NCBI GenBank assembly: GCA_963761435.1
Contig: CAVXHJ010000010.1
Location: forward strand, 248,001-312,000
Direction of reading: 5' to 3'
DNA from: Roseiarcus sp963761435
GTDB taxonomy: Bacteria; Pseudomonadota; Alphaproteobacteria; Rhizobiales; Beijerinckiaceae
Length of the DNA stretch: 64,000 nt
A program made the translations under genes and the position numbers. How positions within the stretch are numbered: the stretch's first letter is position 1; the number at the start of each line of letters is the position of its first letter. Shown here in pieces: positions 34,843 through 43,460 of this stretch. The notes beneath the pieces are model-generated. The model was not told the origin of the DNA, searched no databases, and worked only from the letters and a program-made list of their open reading frames with translations.

Positions 34843-35817
34843 TCAGGCCGGGACGGGCGCGTCGGCGCGGATGAGCTTCTCCTGCTTAAGCTCCGCCCAA
34901 AGCTCGGAGGGAATGGGATGGCGGAAAGCCGCGACGTTTTTCTCAACCTGGGCGCGCGTGATCGCGCCGGGGATGATCGAGGCGACAATGGGGTGGCCGA
35001 GCGGAAACTGGAGGGCGGCCGCCGGCAGCGGAACCTTGTGGCGAGCGCAGACGCGCTCGATCTTCCTCACCCGCTCCAATATCTCCGGCCCCGCCGGAGC
35101 GTAATTGTACAAGGCGCCTGGGACCGCGCCGGTGGCGAGAATGCCCGAATTGTAGCCGCCGCCGATTATGATTCCGACGCCGCGCTTCTCGCACAGCGGG
35201 AACTCGGTCTCGAGCACCTCCTGTTCGAGCAGCGTGTAGCGCATCGCGAGCAGGAAGAAATCCATGTCGAAGAGGTCGAGGAAGCGCGGGATCGAGCCCA
35301 TCGAGTTGAAGCCGGCGCCGATCCCGCCGATGACCCCGCCCTCGCGCAATTCCGCGAGCGCCCGCCACCCGCTCGTCTTGAGTTCGGCGAAATAGGCGTT
35401 GAGCGTTGGCGGATTGTGGTCCCAGGGGTCGAGGTCGTGAATCAAGAGGACGTCGACCCGGTTGATGCCGAGCCGCTGGAGGCTGTCCTCGAAAGAGCGC
35501 ATCACGCCGTCGTAGCCGTAGTTGAACACGGTCTGGAACTCGAGACCGCCGAGCCACTGATCCTTGATCGCGTTGGGTCCCAACGGTCGCCGCAGGATGC
35601 GGCCGATCTTGGTCGATATGGCGTAGTCGCCGCGCGGCTTGCGATAGAGCGCCCGCCCCAGCGAATGCTCGGCAAGCCCGCGTCCGTACCATGGCGACGT
35701 GTCGAAATAGCGGACGCCGCCCTCCCATGCCGCCGCGACGATCGCCGCGGCCTCGTCGTCGTCAATCCGGTCGAAGAGCTCGCCGAGCGGCGCGGTTCCG
35801 AGGCCGAGCTCGGTCAC
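34843..35817 (-). CDS. Aldo/keto reductase, probable frameshift at the start
   Basis: A 324-residue product from GTG: TELGLGTAPLGELF, FDTSPWYGRGLAEHSLGRAL (catalytic Asp/Tyr), YAISTKIGR (Lys) and VDVLLIHDLD (His). It is closest to pyridoxal 4-dehydrogenase or aldose dehydrogenase-like reductases. Upstream in frame, LKTRKLGRTNVSV is the normal beginning of this family but has no start codon. An ATG at 35878 in another frame joins it if one base of the 4-base run at 35853-35856 is removed (MSGANSSALKTRKLGRTNVS). The true start is therefore probably 35878. Confidence 0.85.
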   Translation of the reverse strand: MTELGLGTAPLGELFDRIDDDEAAAIVAAAWEGGVRYFDTSPWYGRGLAEHSLGRALYRKPRGDYAISTKIGRILRRPLGPNAIKDQWLGGLEFQTVFNYGYDGVMRSFEDSLQRLGINRVDVLLIHDLDPWDHNPPTLNAYFAELKTSGWRALAELREGGVIGGIGAGFNSMGSIPRFLDLFDMDFFLLAMRYTLLEQEVLETEFPLCEKRGVGIIIGGGYNSGILATGAVPGALYNYAPAGPEILERVRKIERVCARHKVPLPAAALQFPLGHPIVASIIPGAITRAQVEKNVAAFRHPIPSELWAELKQEKLIRADAPVPA

Positions 35818-35918
35818 GCTGACGTTCGTCCGCCCAAGTTTCCGCGTCTTCAGGGGCGGAAGAATTCGCGCCGCTCATGAGTGACCCTCTAATCTCGAAA
35901 AGCGCGAACCGCCGCCGC

Positions 35919-36224
35919 CTATTCCTCAGGTTCGGTTCCGAACCGCAGCGGATAGCCCTTGGCTGCGCCTGCCTCGGTCCCGCGCGCGGCCTTGGTCTCG
36001 GCGATGTCCTGGGCGAAGACGGCGACGACGCAGACGCCCTTGCGATGAGCGGTTATCATGACGTTCAGCGCCTGCGTCTCATTGAGACGGAAAACCGCCT
36101 TCAACACCCCGACCACGAAATCGCGCGGCGTGTAATCGTCATTGAACAATATGACCTTGTGCAGGCGAGGCCGCTCGACGCGAGGCTCGGTCTTGACCTG
36201 CCGTTTGGTGGCGATCTTGCTCAT
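35919..36224 (-). CDS. clpS: ATP-dependent Clp protease adaptor ClpS
   Basis: A 101-residue protein. The ClpS core reads LHKVILFNDDYTPRDFVVGV, NETQALNVMITAHRKGVCVV and AVFAQDIAETKAA. The NDDYTPRDFV segment lines the N-degron pocket. It hands N-end-rule substrates to ClpAP in the cytosol. clpA is not in the window. The acidic flexible C-terminus and basic N-terminus are normal for alphaproteobacteria. Confidence 0.95.
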   Translation of the reverse strand: MSKIATKRQVKTEPRVERPRLHKVILFNDDYTPRDFVVGVLKAVFRLNETQALNVMITAHRKGVCVVAVFAQDIAETKAARGTEAGAAKGYPLRFGTEPEE

Positions 36225-36529
36225 CGTGCTCTCTTAAGGGCAGCTTTTATGGAGGCTTCAAATATTCTGACACGCGCGGCCCGCCGGATTCAAGCCGCTT
36301 CAAGCGGCGTGGCGATCACATCACGCGCCGCCTCGACGCGCGGGCCCGGCCCGGCGCGCTTCTTGCGCCGGAAATGAAGCGCCCGCCAGCTCGTTTTCGC
36401 GCAATTTCTGGTACGCGGGCCGCCGGCCGATTGAACTTTTCATTCATTGTAGGTGAGGCGCGTCAGGCCTATGGTTTAAGGGCGAGCGGTAACGAAAAAA
36501 TGAGGTCTGCCATCACCTAGGCGGTTTCG
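36225..36529. other. Intergenic gap upstream of clpS
   Basis: These 305 bases separate divergent genes. GC-rich palindromic stretches are present near 36335-36375 (GCGCGGGCCCGGCCCGGCGC) but no gene, clear terminator or operator is recognised. Confidence 0.35.
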
Positions 36530-37147
36530 ATGTCGCCCGAACGGTTAGCGCCGATAGTCTCCACCATATGCATTGTCGCAGTGTTTCTGGTTTGGATTCG
36601 GCAGCAGCGTCAAATCGGCGCCCGACATGCCCTTGAATGCAGAAGACGGGGGTTGGCGGCCCGGGCCGTGCTTCCGGGCGCGTTGATGGACATCTGCAAA
36701 TATTCGGAGGAATGCGCCAGGGTGCTGCGATCGTACCTCGATCGGACGGATGAAGACCGCGACGGGTTTGCCAGCCTCGGGCCCAGCGCGCCCGCAGTTC
36801 CCGCGGATGTCGTCAAAATCATTCGGGGCTGCATCGAGAACGCTGAAGAAGACGATATTCCGCGACTGGCCGAGTGCATTCGGCGATTGCAGGTTCAGCA
36901 TGCGCGGTTGCAATCGCTTCTTGATCGGCAGCCTGTCGCCGCAGAGAGACTGAACTCGCGGTTGGTGGACGCCATACTTTTGCATGCCTACACGAGTCGA
37001 CTATTTCCGTATGCGCTGACCGCAAAACGATACGACTCCGACCGAACCTATGTGCAGTACGTGAGCGCCAGCGCCCACGCCTGCGGAATCTTTGAATATC
37101 AATATCCGGAAATCTTCAAGATTCTCGGACGCTTGTCGGCGTGGTGA
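36530..37147 (+). CDS. Hypothetical membrane-anchored helical protein
   Basis: A 205-residue protein that I do not recognise. An N-terminal helix (IVSTICIVAVFLVWIRQ) would anchor it to the inner membrane; a basic stretch then leads to a mainly helical cytoplasmic domain with Glu/Arg-rich segments (IENAEEDDIPRLAECIRRLQ) and an aromatic C-terminus (YVQYVSASAHACGIFEYQYP). GC content is somewhat lower than neighbours, which may mean acquired DNA. The ATG lacks a strong ribosome site, so the start is uncertain. Confidence 0.55.
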   Translation: MSPERLAPIVSTICIVAVFLVWIRQQRQIGARHALECRRRGLAARAVLPGALMDICKYSEECARVLRSYLDRTDEDRDGFASLGPSAPAVPADVVKIIRGCIENAEEDDIPRLAECIRRLQVQHARLQSLLDRQPVAAERLNSRLVDAILLHAYTSRLFPYALTAKRYDSDRTYVQYVSASAHACGIFEYQYPEIFKILGRLSAW

Positions 37148-37354
37148 GGCTTGCGCGCCGGCGCGTGGGCCACGACTCTCCCAGCGGCGGCGAATGGCGT
37201 ACGCAAGGTTCCTCGCTGAACGGCGCGAGGGGAGCGCACGAAGATTTGTCTCTGTCCTCTCGCTCCGACTCGGCGACGGCTGCGTTATATAGGATCGGCG
37301 CGTTTCGACGCGGTCGCGCGCCTGACTTGCGCCGCCAGAGCCGAGGAGGATGAC

Positions 37355-37711
37355 ATGATCGTCCGCAACGCAATCGCGCCGGCCGCAACCGCGCTCCTTC
37401 TTTTCGCCGCGCCGGCGCACGCCGGACCTTGCACCGATCGGATCATTCAGACTGACCTCGAGGTCGAAAAGGTCCTCGACGCCGCCGCAGCGAACGCGAA
37501 GCCGACCGCCGAATCGACATTTGCGACCATGCACCGGCAGCCGACGCCCGGGACCGTCGCCAACGCGGAAGAGAAGGCGGGCGACCTGTCCTCGGGCCAG
37601 GTCGAGGCGATCACCTCGAAGCTGGACGACGCGCGCGACGCCGACGACAAGGGCGACCGCGCCGCCTGCGAAAAGGCGCTGAACGAGGCCGAGAAGATGC
37701 TTCACCCCTAG
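37355..37711 (+). CDS. Small periplasmic hypothetical protein
   Basis: A 118-residue protein with a signal peptide (AIAPAATALLLFAAPAHAGP). The mature part is helical with one N-terminal Cys (GPCTDRIIQTDLEVEKVLDA) and one near the end (DRAACEKALNEAEKML), likely forming a disulfide that pins two helices. Similar short helical periplasmic proteins are frequent in Hyphomicrobiales, with no known function. AGGAGGATG precedes the start. Confidence 0.7.
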   Translation: MIVRNAIAPAATALLLFAAPAHAGPCTDRIIQTDLEVEKVLDAAAANAKPTAESTFATMHRQPTPGTVANAEEKAGDLSSGQVEAITSKLDDARDADDKGDRAACEKALNEAEKMLHP

Positions 37712-37836
37712 CGGCCGCGAGCGCCTTGCTCTGGCTCGCCTCGTCGTGCAAATAGGCGCGGCAATTTCCTTGTCCGAACGAAGACTTCGCCGGCAAGGGG
37801 AGCTGGTGTCGCAGGAAATGGGGTCGGGGGCTGGAG

Positions 37837-38187
37837 ATGAGAGCAGCGTTGCTTTGCGTGGCGGTCGTTTGCGCGTTCGGGATGACGGGCTGCGGCCCCT
37901 CGGGCCCGTCGCCGGCGGCCTACAAACCGGCGATTGCGCCCCTGCCCCCGAATACGGGACCAACCATGTCGGAAGCCGGGCCCCCGCCGCCGGCTTTCGA
38001 CCGCTACGGGCAGGCCAATTACGACGCCTCCGGAACCTATACCGGCGGCCATGGAATCGGCACGACGGTGGACAACCCGGACCAGACGAGCTTCGGCATC
38101 CCGAAGAGCAGCATGCCCGACATCTCGACCATGCATTGCACCGGGTCGAGCGGCGCCAATGCGGGAACCATGAACTGCACCAATTGA
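37837..38187 (+). CDS. Small proline-rich lipoprotein
   Basis: A 116-residue protein with a lipoprotein signal (CVAVVCAFGMTGC; lipobox MTGC). The mature chain is proline/glycine-rich and low in complexity (PAIAPLPPNTGPTMSEAGPP), with two late Cys residues (TMHCTG, TMNCTN). GGAG lies upstream. The family is not recognised; it is probably a lipid-anchored periplasmic protein. Confidence 0.6.
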   Translation: MRAALLCVAVVCAFGMTGCGPSGPSPAAYKPAIAPLPPNTGPTMSEAGPPPPAFDRYGQANYDASGTYTGGHGIGTTVDNPDQTSFGIPKSSMPDISTMHCTGSSGANAGTMNCTN

Positions 38188-38251
38188 ACGCGGCGCGGGC
38201 GAGCTCTCGCTCTCACCTCGAGCGCCGCTCGTTCGGCCGGACCCGGCCGTC

Positions 38252-38650
38252 GTGACGCTGGCGCCTCTCCTGGACGCCCCGGCGGTCATCCAGTTTCACG
38301 CCGCCTTCGCCTTCGCCGCGATCGGGCTCGGCGCGGTCCAATTCCTATCGCCGAAGGGAACGTTGCCGCACCGAACGGTCGGGTGGGCCTGGGCGATCCT
38401 GATGATGCTGGTCGCGGGAACCTCGCTCTTCATCCATACGATCCGGATGTGGGGGCCGTGGAGTCCGATCCATCTCCTGTCGCTGTTCACGCTCGCGGTC
38501 GTTCCGGTCGCTGTCTGGCGCGCCCGGCGCCATGACATCCGCAGCCATCGCCAGGCGATGATCTGGATCTTCACCCTCGCGCTCGTCGTCACCGGCCTCT
38601 TCACGCTCGCGCCCGGACGGATCATGAACAAGGTCGTGTTCGGCGGCTGA
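38252..38650 (+). CDS. DUF2306 membrane protein
   Basis: A 132-residue protein with four hydrophobic segments. DUF2306 features are the first helix with His (VIQFHAAFAFAAIGLGAVQF), then GTLPHRTVGWAW, the HTIRMWGPWSPIHLLSLFTL segment and HDIRSHRQAMIWIF. The conserved His residues resemble those of membrane haem or redox proteins, but the function is unknown. The start is a GTG. Confidence 0.82.
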   Translation: MTLAPLLDAPAVIQFHAAFAFAAIGLGAVQFLSPKGTLPHRTVGWAWAILMMLVAGTSLFIHTIRMWGPWSPIHLLSLFTLAVVPVAVWRARRHDIRSHRQAMIWIFTLALVVTGLFTLAPGRIMNKVVFGG

Positions 38651-38744
38651 CGGGCGCTTCAACCCATTGTGACCGCGCGACCGATTGGCCGCCTTGCCGT
38701 CAGGGTCCCGCGGCGCCACAAGTGCGCCGACCCGAAAGCCGCCC

Positions 38745-40163
38745 ATGCGCTCCGCCCTTCTCACCGCCCTCATCATTGCGACCGCCCTGTTCATGGAGAA
38801 CATGGACGGGACCGTCATTTCGACTTCGTTGCCGGCGATCGCGCGCGATTTTCACCAGGACCCGATCGTCCTCAAGCTGGCGCTGACCTCCTACATGCTG
38901 ACGCTCGCCGTCTTCATCCCCGCCTCCGGCTGGGTCGCGGATCGCTTCGGCGCGCGCACCGTTTTCTGCACCGCGATCGTGATCTTCACCCTCGGCTCGA
39001 TCCTCTGCGGCGCCTCGACCTCGCTCGAAACCCTGATTGCGGCGCGCGTCTTCCAGGGGCTCGGCGGGGCGATGATGGTGCCGGTCGGGCGGCTCGTGCT
39101 GTTGCGCAGCGTGCCAAAGAGCGAGCTCGTGAGCGCAATGGCCTACCTCACGGTGCCTGCGCTCCTCGGCCCCGTCGCCGGGCCGCCGCTCGGCGGCTTC
39201 ATCACCACCTATTTTCAGTGGCGCTGGATTTTCTGGATCAATGTCCCGATCGGAATTCTTGGCGTCCTGCTTTCGCTCAGGTTCATCCACAACCTGCGCG
39301 AGGAGCAGGTGCCCCGCTTCGATTTCAAGGGATTCGTGCTTTCGGGCGTGGGGCTTCTGAGCCTGATCGCGGGCGTCAGCCTGATCGGGCGCGGCGTTGC
39401 GCCGGCGTGGCTCGTCGTGGCGATGATCGGGGTCGGGGCGCTTGCGCTCGCGGCCTACGTCCGCCACGCCGGCGAGAACGAGGACGCGATCCTCGATCTC
39501 AGGCTCCTCAAGATCCCCACCTTCTTCGCCGGCGTGATCGGCGGGCTCATTTTCCGCGTCGGCATTGGCGCAATGCCGTTCCTGCTGCCGCTCTTGCTCC
39601 AGATCGGGTTCGGCCTGACGCCGTTCGAATCGGGCTCGCTCACCTTCGCGACTGCGGCCGGCGCGCTATTGATGAAATTCACCGCGACGACCCTGCTCCG
39701 GCGGTTCGGCTTCCGGCGCACGCTCGTCGTCAACGGCCTGATCTCTGGCGCCTTCCTTGCCGCCTGCGCCCTGTTCACGCCGACGACGCCCCACTGGATG
39801 CTGCTTTTGACGCTCCTGACCGGGGGCTTCTTCCGCTCGCTCGAATTCACCGCGCTCAACGCCATCAGCTACGCCGACATCGACCCGCCGCGGATGAGCC
39901 GCGCGACCAGCTTCGCCAGCGTCTCACAGCAGATGTCAGGGGCGATCGGGGTCGCGGCGGCGGCGATCGCGGTGGAAACGATCCAGTCCGGCTTCGGCGA
40001 CCCCACGCTTCAGGCGCGCGACCTCTCGCTCGCCTTCGTCATGGTGGCGATCATCTCGAGTCTTTCGGTCTTCGTCTTCGCCCGGTTGAAGCCGGACGCA
40101 GGCGCGGCTGTTTCGGGCAAGCTTCCGGCGCAGCCGGAAGCTCAGCCCGCGGCGGCGGAATAG
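38745..40163 (+). CDS. MFS drug-efflux transporter, DHA2 (14-TM) type
   Basis: A 472-residue membrane protein. DHA2 signatures are FMENMDGTVISTSLPAIARD, WVADRFGARTVFCTAIVIF (motif A), and FQGLGGAMMVPVGRLVLLRS (motif B/C region). About 14 helices are present, with the second half starting near PTFFAGVIGGLIFRVGIGAM. It should export small toxic compounds using the proton gradient. The ATG at 38745 gives the normal N-terminus; a longer in-frame start at 38685 would add 20 residues unlike the family. Confidence 0.9.
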   Translation: MRSALLTALIIATALFMENMDGTVISTSLPAIARDFHQDPIVLKLALTSYMLTLAVFIPASGWVADRFGARTVFCTAIVIFTLGSILCGASTSLETLIAARVFQGLGGAMMVPVGRLVLLRSVPKSELVSAMAYLTVPALLGPVAGPPLGGFITTYFQWRWIFWINVPIGILGVLLSLRFIHNLREEQVPRFDFKGFVLSGVGLLSLIAGVSLIGRGVAPAWLVVAMIGVGALALAAYVRHAGENEDAILDLRLLKIPTFFAGVIGGLIFRVGIGAMPFLLPLLLQIGFGLTPFESGSLTFATAAGALLMKFTATTLLRRFGFRRTLVVNGLISGAFLAACALFTPTTPHWMLLLTLLTGGFFRSLEFTALNAISYADIDPPRMSRATSFASVSQQMSGAIGVAAAAIAVETIQSGFGDPTLQARDLSLAFVMVAIISSLSVFVFARLKPDAGAAVSGKLPAQPEAQPAAAE

Positions 40164-40202
40164 ACCGCGGGAGAGAGCCTCTTTCGCCCGCGAGGTTCTT
40201 TC

Positions 40203-41369
40203 TCAGGCCCAGGCGGAGTCGGGAATCGAGATCGGATCCGAGGGAACGAGGGTCGCGACCGACACATGCGGCCAGGAGAGGCCGTTGAAGTTCAGCATCA
40301 CCGTCTGCGTATATTGAATCTGGGTTCCGGTCACGGTCAGCGTCCGCGGGGCCGTGACCGGAACCGGAGGAGCCACGAGGAAGGTCGGGATTGGGCGCCC
40401 AAACGGCCGCGGGCCGTCCGGCTGGATCGTTATCGGCCCCTGCCCCGGCGCAAAGACCGGGATTTGCAGCGTGTACCGCACAGTCTCGATCCAGAATATC
40501 GCCGACATCGAGACCGACTGCGCATTTGGACTCGCGGCCGCCGGATCGCCAAGCAGGAACGCGATATTGTCCGTGCCGCCGCCGAACAGCGGCGGAGGCG
40601 GGTTGGTGGCGATTATGAGCACCGTGGTGGAGACAATGCTCTGTCCGGCAATCTGATTCTTGAGCAGCGAATTGGGATCGTCGAGCAGCGCCTGGTTGAT
40701 CGTGCCCTGCAGCATGAACGGCGTCAGGTCCTGCGGTATGCGGGCGGTCTGTTGATTCGCGGCGGTCTGGCTGGGAAATTTCGGAACCTTCGCGCCTGTC
40801 TTGATCACGATCGGCGTGATGTCGACCGGATTGATTGTGGGCGGCCCCGCGACGGTCACAACCGTTCCCTGCGCCTCGATCGTCGCGCCATGCGGGATGG
40901 AGGCCATGCGCGCGACGGTCATGCCTTCCTTCGGGACCGTCGTCGGCGGCACGGCGAGCCAGATGCCGGGCTCGAAATGGATCCCCGTCGACTGCCCCGG
41001 GTTGGTGACGTCGCTGATCGACTGAATGTAGGGCACGCCGTTCATGAATATGTCGTCCTGGACCATGCCGCGGTTCGGAATGGACCCAAGACTGGGCGAG
41101 AACGAAAGTGTTTCCGTCGTCAGATTGAGTTCGAGGACGTTGTCCGAGCCTGGAACCGGAACCGGTAACGGCGTCGTCGTCTTCTGCGGGCGGAAGATCG
41201 TGTTGAAGCCCATGCCGTTCCAGGTCCCGACGAAAGCGGCGAGCGGTCCGAGCGACGGGGGAGCAAGCAGCGCCGCCTCGGCGAGCACATGGCCTGGAGG
41301 GGCGGTCGGAACCTGATGGATCTTGAAGTTCGTGGGGATCTGGAAGGGGGATTGCAGCTGATTGGCCAT
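40203..41369 (-). CDS. Conserved hypothetical, possible haem-binding (nitrobindin-like) beta protein
   Basis: A 388-residue soluble protein rich in beta-strand. LAAFVGTWNGMGFNTIFRPQ recalls the first strand of nitrobindin/lipocalin-type haem proteins. Further conserved-looking stretches are NVLELNLTTETLSFSPSLGS, HFEPGIWLAVPPTT and RMASIPHGATIEAQG. Length suggests two barrels. I have seen close relatives annotated only as hypothetical or haem-binding; the function is unproven. A CRP/FNR-like palindrome lies 107-122 bases upstream of the ATG. Confidence 0.55.
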   Translation of the reverse strand: MANQLQSPFQIPTNFKIHQVPTAPPGHVLAEAALLAPPSLGPLAAFVGTWNGMGFNTIFRPQKTTTPLPVPVPGSDNVLELNLTTETLSFSPSLGSIPNRGMVQDDIFMNGVPYIQSISDVTNPGQSTGIHFEPGIWLAVPPTTVPKEGMTVARMASIPHGATIEAQGTVVTVAGPPTINPVDITPIVIKTGAKVPKFPSQTAANQQTARIPQDLTPFMLQGTINQALLDDPNSLLKNQIAGQSIVSTTVLIIATNPPPPLFGGGTDNIAFLLGDPAAASPNAQSVSMSAIFWIETVRYTLQIPVFAPGQGPITIQPDGPRPFGRPIPTFLVAPPVPVTAPRTLTVTGTQIQYTQTVMLNFNGLSWPHVSVATLVPSDPISIPDSAWA

Positions 41370-41475
41370 GGAAAACTCCCTAAAGCTATCGCGATAACTT
41401 GAATATTAGCTCAACGAGACAGTAAGATAATGATCGCGCCCAATATTCACAGTATTGACCTCCATCGTCAATGAC

Positions 41476-41491
41476 TGTGATCTAGGTCACA
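41476..41491. promoter_or_regulatory. CRP/FNR-family-like operator
   Basis: TGTGATCTAGGTCACA matches the CRP consensus TGTGA-N6-TCACA exactly in both half-sites. It lies in an AT-rich intergenic region, 107-122 bases upstream of the gene at 40203-41369 (minus strand), and so could activate or repress it. Which CRP/FNR-family regulator binds is unknown. Confidence 0.55.
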
Positions 41492-41557
41492 TTTCAGTTT
41501 GCCAATTTCGTCTAAATTGTTGCGGACCGTCGTCTGGCCATTGGCTTACAACCAGCC

Positions 41558-41803
41558 CTACTTGTAGGCCGGCGGGTAAGTCACGGGGTTGGCGACGCAT
41601 TTGTTGACTTCCTGCTGGAATCTCGCGGCGTCGGAAATGCCTTTGTTGACCACCATTTCCCGGCAATAATTCAAGGTCATTGTCCAGACTGGCGGCCCTC
41701 CTCCGCCTCTGGCGAGCGCCGGCTGCACGCCGGCAGCGACAACGAAGGCCACGAAGATGAGGATGAGGCCGCCCGTGCGGTTCGCCATCTCGCCCATCTC
41801 CAT
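41558..41803 (-). CDS. Small exported hypothetical protein
   Basis: About 81 residues with a hydrophobic signal segment (GGLILIFVAFVVAAGVQPAL) followed by a glycine stretch (ARGGGGPP) and a mature part with two Cys (NYCREMVVNKGISDAARFQQ, VNKCVANP). GAGG lies before the ATG at 41803; ATGs at 41797 and 41788 are alternatives. I do not recognise the family. Confidence 0.5.
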   Translation of the reverse strand: MEMGEMANRTGGLILIFVAFVVAAGVQPALARGGGGPPVWTMTLNYCREMVVNKGISDAARFQQEVNKCVANPVTYPPAYK

Positions 41804-42267
41804 AGCCCTCAAAGCAAAACGCTGCGCCGCCACAAACGAGAGCTTCGACGAAATGATCGAGCGAACCAACAGCCCCACTACCTAAACCCGCATTCGCCGG
41901 ATGAGGCAATGATTCGAAGCGCCTTCTCGACAATTCAGCTTCAATAATCAGCATGTTAAGCCAATTCGACAGCTGATGTCGTGACGAACCCAGCGGCGCG
42001 CAATCGCAAGCCGGCCCGCCCCGAGACGTATCTACTGCCGCGGCGGGTCTCAACGACATTTCAGTCTTGTCAAAGTCTTGCCATGGGCGCAACCTCCGCT
42101 TGAGTGAGGCTGTCATCTGGCGAACGTCGGCTAAGCAGCTTTGGGTTTTACCGTCGCAGTTCAGCCTGAAAACCGGAATATCAATCCCTCCTCGGCCGCG
42201 CGATCTTCCGAGTCACCGCTATGCCGGAATTCTTGCCTCTGCTGAAGAACCCAAGGAGGTCTCCGCG
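41804..42267. other. 464-bp gap without a supported gene
   Basis: Base composition drops towards AT between about 41900 and 41970. No gene, repeat or terminator is convincing. It separates the small exported protein gene from the EVE-domain gene. Confidence 0.35.
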
Positions 42268-42792
42268 ATGGCGAATGGAGGACGGCTGCCCCGCGCGCCG
42301 CAAGGGGCGTCCGCGCGCGCGGTTGCGCCCGAGCCGCGCGCTGTGTTGACCAGGAACATCGGGTCTAAGACGTCTGCGAAAGAACGATACTGGATCGCAG
42401 TAGCGTCAAAAGACCACGTAGCGAATGGGATTACGCAAGGAATTGCTCAAGCAAACCATGGCAAGCGCTCGCCCATGAAGCGGCTATCGCGCGGTGATAA
42501 GATCATCTACTATTCCTCCAAGAAAACCTTTGGCAAGCCCGAGCCCTATCAAATGTTTACCGCCATTGGTGAAGTAATAGACGACAAGTCGCATGTCGGG
42601 GTTATGTCCGGGGATTTCCAGCCTATGCGTCGGAACATCCGGTATTTCAAAGCTCACGATACGCCCATAGCTCCTTTAATCGATTCACTTACGTTTATTA
42701 AGGATAAAGCCAAATGGGGATATATTTTTCGCTTCGGCTTCTTCGAAATAACTAAGCAGGATTACGAGACCATATATAAGAACATGCGGTAG
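42268..42792 (+). CDS. EVE-domain (PUA-like) protein
   Basis: A 174-residue protein. After a basic, proline-rich N-terminal extension, the EVE domain reads RYWIAVASKDHVANGITQGI, PMKRLSRGDKIIYYSSKKTF, MFTAIGEVIDD, FKAHDTPIAPLIDSLTFIKD and YIFRFGFFEITKQDYETIY. EVE domains bind modified bases in DNA or RNA and often associate with restriction or stress systems. Codons are clearly more AT-rich than in flanking genes, pointing to transfer. AAGGAGG precedes the ATG at 42268. Confidence 0.85.
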   Translation: MANGGRLPRAPQGASARAVAPEPRAVLTRNIGSKTSAKERYWIAVASKDHVANGITQGIAQANHGKRSPMKRLSRGDKIIYYSSKKTFGKPEPYQMFTAIGEVIDDKSHVGVMSGDFQPMRRNIRYFKAHDTPIAPLIDSLTFIKDKAKWGYIFRFGFFEITKQDYETIYKNMR

Positions 42793-43375
42793 CCCCAACT
42801 CTGGCCCGCAAAGGCGATCGGTGCGACGATCGCATGCAGAATAAGCGCTCCATGCTCTGTCATCAGGCTAAAGCCAATTCATCGGTGTTCAGCAACGGCA
42901 CGGGGTATTCCGGCTAAAGGGAGGACGTCCGAACCGGCAACACCGTTTCAGCGGGAGGAGACGGAGCCTTCGCCTCAACGAAAAGCAGACTTCTCCTTTC
43001 TGTTTTACGAAATATGGGCTATGCTGCGGCGCTTGGAATTGGGCGTCGCCGGCGCTCGGCGCGGGAACGGACACGGGGTGCGAGCAGGTTTCTCCGAGGC
43101 GGCGGTCGCTCGGCGACCACCAGGCGGCCGCAAATGCGGCGCGAGATGCAGATTTCGGCTCAAACCTTTGTCCGGCTTGGATTTCGTTGCGACCGGTTTT
43201 GCCAGCCTTGCCCCGGCTTTGAATCCCCTGGCGAGCACCGCGCGAAGCCGCGATCCGGCGCCGCCGACTGGATCGCTTCGCCTCGCCAGCCTCGACTTTT
43301 TCGCCGGAACGGGCCGAATGCCGGCAGAATCCCCGAATCCCCTCTTGCCGAACAAGCCGTGAACATCTAGGCTTT
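42793..43375. other. 583-bp gap upstream of lexA
   Basis: Open frames exist on both strands from about 43005 to 43370, but they overlap one another, are arginine/proline-rich and have no recognisable features, so none is called. The region lies next to the low-GC EVE gene and may mark an acquisition boundary. Confidence 0.35.
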
Positions 43376-43390
43376 GTTCGTGATTTGTTT
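43376..43390 (+). promoter_or_regulatory. LexA box (SOS operator)
   Basis: GTTCGTGATTTGTTT fits the alphaproteobacterial direct-repeat LexA box GTTC-N7-GTTC with one mismatch in the second half. It lies 71-85 bases upstream of the lexA ATG, as expected for autorepression. Confidence 0.65.
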
Positions 43391-43460
43391 ACCCGCGCCC
43401 GCGATTCTCCGCCTGACGGCGGTTGGCGGCGAATCGCGGCGAGCTGAGTGGAGATTGATA

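Noticed and set aside
33281..35104. 607-codon plus-strand frame over the amidohydrolase and aldo/keto reductase
   Set aside because: It is antisense to two genes with catalytic motifs and has no domain of its own.
43005..43370. Open frames on both strands upstream of lexA
   Set aside because: They overlap each other, are Arg/Pro-rich, and lack recognisable motifs or convincing ribosome sites.
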